Shown here: one piece after another, positions 13,001 through 15,132 of the stretch | How the letters are laid out: each line of letters begins with the position of its first letter | Numbering within the stretch: the first letter of the stretch is position 1 | Assembly (NCBI GenBank): GCA_910579155.1 | Contig: CAJTTS010000078.1 | Location: 1-15,132 of the forward strand | Source: an uncultured Oscillospiraceae bacterium | GTDB lineage: Bacteria; Bacillota_A; Clostridia; Oscillospirales; Oscillospiraceae | Length of the DNA stretch: 15,132 bases | Direction of reading: 5' to 3' | Translations under genes and position numbers: made by a program | The notes under the pieces: generated by a model | Seen by the model: the letters and a program-made list of their open reading frames with translations, nothing else | Told to the model about the DNA's origin: nothing | Databases searched by the model: none

Positions 13001-15132
13001 GCTGGAAAAGGTGCAGCCGAAAGACCTGACCGCCAGCGAGATTTCCGTCCGGCTCGGCTCCACCTGGCTCCCCCCGGACGTGGTAGAGCAGTTTGTCTTT
13101 GAACTGCTGGACACGTCCATTCATAGCAGGCAAAAAATCCATGTCCACTACTCCGAATATACCGGGGCCTGGAACGTGGAGGGCAAAAGCGTTGACCGGG
13201 TAAACGTCAAGGCCAACAGCACCTATGGCACCGGGCGCATCAACGCCTACAAGATCATCGAGGACACCTTGAACCTCCGGGATGTCCGCATTTTTGACTA
13301 TGTGGACAAGGGGGACGGAAAGAGAACCCCCGTCCTGAACAAAGATGAAACCGCTATCGCCCAGGGCAAGCAGGCGCTTATCAAGCAAGCGTTTCAGGAT
13401 TGGATATGGAAAGACCCGGCCCGAAGGGGGCGGCTGACGCAGCTCTACAACGTAAAATTCAACAGCCTGCGGCCCCGTGAGTACGATGGGAGCCACATCA
13501 ATTTTGTGGGTATGAACCCGGAGATCACCCTGCGCAAGCATCAGATCAACGCCATCGCCCATATCCTCTATGGCGGCAACACCCTGCTGGGCCATGTGGT
13601 AGGGGCAGGCAAGACCTGGACGATGGTGGCGGCGGCACAGGAGAGCAAGCGGCTGGGCCTGTGCCAAAAGAGTCTGTTCGTGGTGCCCAATCACCTGACG
13701 GGTCAGTGGGCCACGGAGTATTTACAGCTTTATCCTTCCGCCAATGTCCTGGTAGCCACCGAAAAGGACTTTGAGCGCAAAAACCGCAAGCGACTTTGCG
13801 GCAGGATCGCCACCGGGGACTATGACGCCATCATCATCGGGCACAGCCAGTTTGAAAAGATACCCATGAGCGTGGAACGGCAGCGGTATATCCTGGAACA
13901 GCAGATGGATGAGATCATCGGCGGCATTTCCGAATTGAAGTCCCAGAACGGGGATCGGTTTTCCATCAAGCAGTTGGAGCGCACCAGGAAAAGCATCAAA
14001 GAGAAGCTGAAAAGCCTGAACGACCAGAGCCGCAAGGATGATTTGGTCACGTTTGAGGAATTGGGCATTGACCGCATTTTTATTGACGAGGCCCATTATT
14101 ATAAAAACCTCGCGTCTTTTTCTAAAATGCGGAACGTGGGCGGTATCGCCCAGACCGAAGCGCAGAAGTCCAGCGACCTCTATATGAAGTGCCGCTACAT
14201 GGACGAGATCACCGGGGGCCGGGGCATCATTTTCGCCACGGGAACCCCTATCAGCAACACGATGGTGGAACTCTACACCATGCAGAAATATTTGCAGTAT
14301 CACACATTGAAAGAAAAAGGGCTGCTCCACTTTGACGCATGGGCGTCCACCTTTGGGGAAACCGTCACCGCTATGGAGCTGGCCCCGGAGGGCAGCGGCT
14401 ACCGGGCCAAGACCCGGTTTGCCAAGTTCTACAACCTCCCGGAACTGATGGCTATGTTCAAGGAAGTGGCGGACATCCAGACGGCGGATATGCTCAATCT
14501 TCCCGTCCCCAAGGCCATTTACCACAATATCCTGCTGAAACCCTCTGAATTACAGCGGGAGATGGTGGACGGGCTGGCGGAACGGGCTGAAAGGGTACGC
14601 AACAGGATGGTGGACAGCAGCGAGGACAATATGCTGCTTATCACCAATGACGGGCGCAAGCTGGCCCTTGACCAGCGGATGCTCAATCCCATGCTCCCGG
14701 ACAGCGATACCAGCAAGACCAACGCCTGCGCCGACAGCGTGTTTACGATCTGGCAGGACACAGCCGGTCAGCGTTCCGCGCAAATGGTGTTCTGCGACCT
14801 GTCTACTCCCGGAAAACATCGGCCCATTGAAATGGCGGAGTTTCAGAACGTGTACGACGATCTCCGGGACAAACTGATTACCAGGGGCATACCGGCTGAA
14901 GAAATAGCTTATATCCACACCGCCAATACGGAAACGAAGAAAAAGGAACTGTTCGGCAAGGTGAACTCCGGGCAGATACGGGTGCTGATCGGCTCCACGC
15001 AGAAGATGGGGGCGGGCACCAACGCACAGCGGAAACTTGCGGCCTTGCACCACCTGGATTGTCCCTGGCGGCCCTCAGATGATGGACGGACTTTGCGGAC
15101 ACATATCAAAGCGGAGACACCTGTCAGGGTGT
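7005..15132 (+). CDS. Giant ICE polyvalent protein: ArdC-like, MutS-I-like, adenine methylase-like and SNF2/DEAH helicase domains (incomplete)
   Basis: GTG 7005 is preceded by AAAAGGAGGG (6988-6997), and the frame is open for 2709 codons to the window end. Domains: residues ~25-81 resemble the ArdC ssDNA-binding N-terminus (LLIYAQKPDAT, WNKHGRWVNRGTTGIALL). Residues ~260-395 are a low-complexity linker overlapping another gene. Residues ~950-1040 resemble MutS domain I, including the mismatch-contact Phe-x-Glu (F974, E976 in GDFFELYG). Residues ~1450-1640 are a methylase fold (YVGWGG at 1450, EPSCGVGNF at 1516, NVPFG at 1580). Residues ~2180-2692 are a helicase: Walker A GAGKT 2200-2204, DEAH 2361-2364, GTPISNT from 2413, MGAGTN 2668-2673. 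After CPWRPSD (2686-2692) the expected motif VI (QxxGRxxRxG) is missing. The architecture recalls phage P1 DarB and LtrC-like ICE proteins. Likely roles are antirestriction and processing of transferred DNA. As read, the helicase is incomplete. Confidence 0.85.
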   Translation, partial: MAKKPEPIVRLAVQTARQITANSGNYMAFLNTAAHNFKYNFRDQLLIYAQKPDATACAQTDFWNKHGRWVNRGTTGIALLVDTSKGYRLRHVFDMSDTNSRQGRTIPVWQMKPEYESAVIEGLENSYGELGGKPDFAECLLETAKIIVEDNFGDYCADLLSVREDSFLEELDEDSVKVWFRGLLENSVGFMLLARCGIDPNEYFSNEDFTRIYDFNTLKTLAILGTAASDIAEMPLREIATTVLDLYREEQKQNRTFAQRPETRYNDGRTKPERSVEHGTDLQNGERLPPAQPGRAGSPQGRKIWDAAAQLPGESQARDLRRDAADRGTEQPSGGNRPAGHRDGGAHDPADGGGAGRDGEPESVRSDEVGGPDEQLQGSGGGSGDEGAGVRLNEPLPTEEEQRQAIEEAGDEKSSAFVISQEDIDAVLLRHDTPGKFRIYEQFLKKESADKNALFLKDEYGTGGYSISASKKLDVWYESRGIKITAEPDIKIVLSWKKAAKRVSELLAADRYLSPAEMVKYPAYREQRALIAARTEISEEFRSIINDYKDYVKQLGAPDKTVDRWYLVSCAGAFSAGQKKMHARTSEGDFILPMMRDAMQTIIGENTHLTERCENVLAGLNGPLAAPMEPSYDELNPPPQPKKEYRFTLGDTVHLGTQEYQLLAFDEQTVRLFDPAFPIINKELPRDEFDRLLAENPLNDHLLQVVDAQPEVDAPKYDLGYGHLGNGLTVWNRLEEEHGDYKTIAHIAPDRTVKFYVDDLPEDVRTQIEEVAATSTMTISATQDTPVFSTPPLVREPDAISTDTNEPAYPPRDVPYIFCEWSESIVFQDKTAYSLHEFDRLMKQTDEEYTAMKRAAMAKYGTWQKWYDADDPEYSEFLGYDKVKFTLVMPDGRIFTERQDIGDGDGGVLDFLSQIDAYRKIVPVLQEAAHREESAAQSNPAPQPGPASGRFWDSYNAIKERNPDSMVLYQVGDFFELYGGEGRDATKAATALDLTLTMRTIPDIGRVPMCGFPAHKLEDYVSQLNSEGFDVIVAALEDNRHAISRRPALAADKTASPPEFAVGDIIQIGADDDVPEYRVLETKKFVPSENGTLVVMYGFTAYWDRELEHLKFTNTSQLPSDKPIKVIGHSTPETTQGIPKTRQETDDFSDIDPAAVRAALAERGIINGHVVDPAKLDADPFIQQVMADVEQIAANTPPPQERFSVIETDRGYAVWDDARNEVYTDSEGVQEEFTSEWQAEDYLKQVIKDVADKEAAEWLAVKRAKQGLPPQEPAEQEEKAGVEKVASYQTDDERIVIFRYPNGKYYNHYGYDEQHGIGSTTAGGFDTFEEAEKTLYSHRPKAEKVLEPAEKTAESEKGAESLAKGHEQEDKALTLAPPAPRRRARVSPFVLHPEVPNADRHEYQITDDAIGVGTPGTRFNNNIRAIRLLKKLEREDRFATPEEQAVLAQYVGWGGLADCFDERHSKYAELKALLTEDEYEAARESTLTAFYTPPVVIRSIYQALENMGFKTGNLLEPSCGVGNFIGMRPETLADSKIYGIELDSISGRIARQLYQKSSVAVQGFEQTDLPDSFFDAAIGNVPFGAFKVSDKRYDKHNFLIHDYFFARTLDKVRPGGIIAFVTSKGTMDKENPSVRKYIAQRADLLGAIRLPNNTFKDAAGTEVTSDILFLQKRDTLTTEEPAWVHLNTDENGLKINQYFIDHPDMVMGEMREVSGPYGPETVCLPVEGQDLGEQLAAAIQNIQGSITEYVLDDPEAEGEDKSIPADPDVRNFSYTVVDGEVYYRENSRMNPVEVSVTAANRIKGLIEIRECVRTLIEYQTEDWPDEDIQAEQKKLNDLYDNFVEKYGRINSRANSIAFRMDDAYFLLASLEVLDDERNFVRKADMFTKRTIRQKAAITKVDTASEALALSLAERACVDLGYMAGLMGGGDKIPQVVEDLRGVIFKDPTSGPFDIDGDAVDWYKGWQTADEYLSGNVREKLSIAKLAAESNPAFQVNVEALEKVQPKDLTASEISVRLGSTWLPPDVVEQFVFELLDTSIHSRQKIHVHYSEYTGAWNVEGKSVDRVNVKANSTYGTGRINAYKIIEDTLNLRDVRIFDYVDKGDGKRTPVLNKDETAIAQGKQALIKQAFQDWIWKDPARRGRLTQLYNVKFNSLRPREYDGSHINFVGMNPEITLRKHQINAIAHILYGGNTLLGHVVGAGKTWTMVAAAQESKRLGLCQKSLFVVPNHLTGQWATEYLQLYPSANVLVATEKDFERKNRKRLCGRIATGDYDAIIIGHSQFEKIPMSVERQRYILEQQMDEIIGGISELKSQNGDRFSIKQLERTRKSIKEKLKSLNDQSRKDDLVTFEELGIDRIFIDEAHYYKNLASFSKMRNVGGIAQTEAQKSSDLYMKCRYMDEITGGRGIIFATGTPISNTMVELYTMQKYLQYHTLKEKGLLHFDAWASTFGETVTAMELAPEGSGYRAKTRFAKFYNLPELMAMFKEVADIQTADMLNLPVPKAIYHNILLKPSELQREMVDGLAERAERVRNRMVDSSEDNMLLITNDGRKLALDQRMLNPMLPDSDTSKTNACADSVFTIWQDTAGQRSAQMVFCDLSTPGKHRPIEMAEFQNVYDDLRDKLITRGIPAEEIAYIHTANTETKKKELFGKVNSGQIRVLIGSTQKMGAGTNAQRKLAALHHLDCPWRPSDDGRTLRTHIKAETPVRV
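7837..8181 (+). CDS. tnpV: TnpV-family protein nested out of frame inside the giant gene (114 aa)
   Basis: The ATG at 7837 follows GAAAGGAG (7821-7828) at 8-nt spacing, and the stop is TAA 8179-8181. The frame is +1 relative to the giant gene, which stays open throughout. The product (MELTYRTESGYRLPNL, GKYGMLRRSYLANHK, LLTGELNSHLEEIDRQA, then SDQMKWVGLMNNFKAAAEEVAMRELVYA) matches the pattern I know for TnpV proteins of clostridial mobile elements. The name comes from Tn4451, and the role is not established. It has the composition of a normal folded helical protein. The giant protein's frame over the same bases is a Gly/Arg/Asp/Pro-rich low-complexity linker. The frame is open upstream to 7666, but the ribosome binding site fixes the start at 7837. 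It could be translated from internal ribosome entry on the giant mRNA. Confidence 0.8.
   Translation: MELTYRTESGYRLPNLDVPEAPKVGKYGMLRRSYLANHKHGIYVGMLLTGELNSHLEEIDRQATEMVERMTQRMAAEQGVTESLKASDQMKWVGLMNNFKAAAEEVAMRELVYA
15081..15132. mobile_element. Possible end of an insertion element interrupting the giant helicase gene
   Basis: Homology to SNF2/ICE helicases stops sharply after the GAT codon at 15078-15080, where motif VI (QxxGRxxR) is expected. The replacement sequence carries two similar repeats, GCGGACACATATCA (15095-15108) and GCGGAGACACCTGTCA (15111-15126), and a small palindrome ACACC/GGTGT (15117-15132). Multiple short repeats of this type occur at the ends of IS21-family elements, and 15080-15081 would fit a TG terminus. 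The frame happens to stay open to the edge. The element type, its far end and its target duplication lie outside the window, so this is tentative. Confidence 0.35.

Noticed and set aside
1..15132. CRISPR arrays, tRNA, rRNA and origin-like iteron clusters
   Set aside because: I looked for regularly spaced repeats, cloverleaf-type structures and clustered short direct repeats and saw none. Intergenic space is too short for most of these.
15081..15132. Group II intron 5' end at the helicase break
   Set aside because: The typical GTGYG start followed by domain I sequence is not visible at the break. The GCGGACAC repeats fit an insertion sequence terminus better, though neither is proven.

Overview
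The window looks like part of an integrative and conjugative element (ICE) from a GC-rich gut-type Clostridium relative (Oscillospiraceae/Lachnospiraceae-like Bacillota). The basis is strong AAAGGAGG-type ribosome binding sites, tightly packed co-directional genes, and several protein families I know from Tn1549-like clostridial ICEs. These are the paralogs beginning with an 'AERLY' motif, a short winged-helix protein, a TnpV-type protein, and a giant ArdC/methylase/helicase polyvalent protein. I see no rRNA, tRNA, CRISPR array, integrase or origin. All supported genes are on the + strand.

Layout. Positions 3-167 hold the 3' end of an unrecognised gene, followed by a hairpin. A good sigma-A-type promoter (222-250) precedes a 51-aa possible DNA-binding protein (277-432). 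An 11-bp perfect inverted repeat brackets this promoter and the start codon. A structured leader (432-485) precedes two small genes (511-1128, 1130-1411) that share a homologous N-terminal domain. Two of three paralogous ~315-aa proteins follow (1411-2370, 2387-3328), then a terminator-like hairpin. Next come a cytosine-5 DNA methyltransferase with circularly permuted motif order (3417-4880), the third paralog (4898-5842), and three small genes (5839-6393, 6398-6718, 6708-7001). From 7005 a single reading frame stays open to the last base. This giant gene (at least 2709 codons) encodes an ArdC-like N-terminus, a MutS domain-I-like module, an N6-adenine-methylase-like fold and an SNF2/DEAH helicase.

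A second gene, a TnpV-family protein (7837-8181), lies entirely inside the giant gene in the +1 frame, with its own excellent ribosome binding site. At the right edge, after codon 2692 and just where helicase motif VI should begin, the expected sequence stops. It is replaced by about 50 bases carrying GCGGA(GA)CAC-type repeats, which suggests an insertion sequence end or another junction.

Inferred joint role: stop/start overlaps (TAATG at 1409-1413, GTGA at 5839-5842) and very short gaps suggest one or two operons. A cytosine methylase, an adenine-methylase-like module and an ArdC-like domain together point to protection of the element's DNA against host restriction and to processing of transferred DNA. 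That is inference from family knowledge and is not shown by the sequence. The most unusual points are the permuted methyltransferase, the gene within a gene, the MutS-like module with its Phe-x-Glu motif, and the broken helicase at the right edge.
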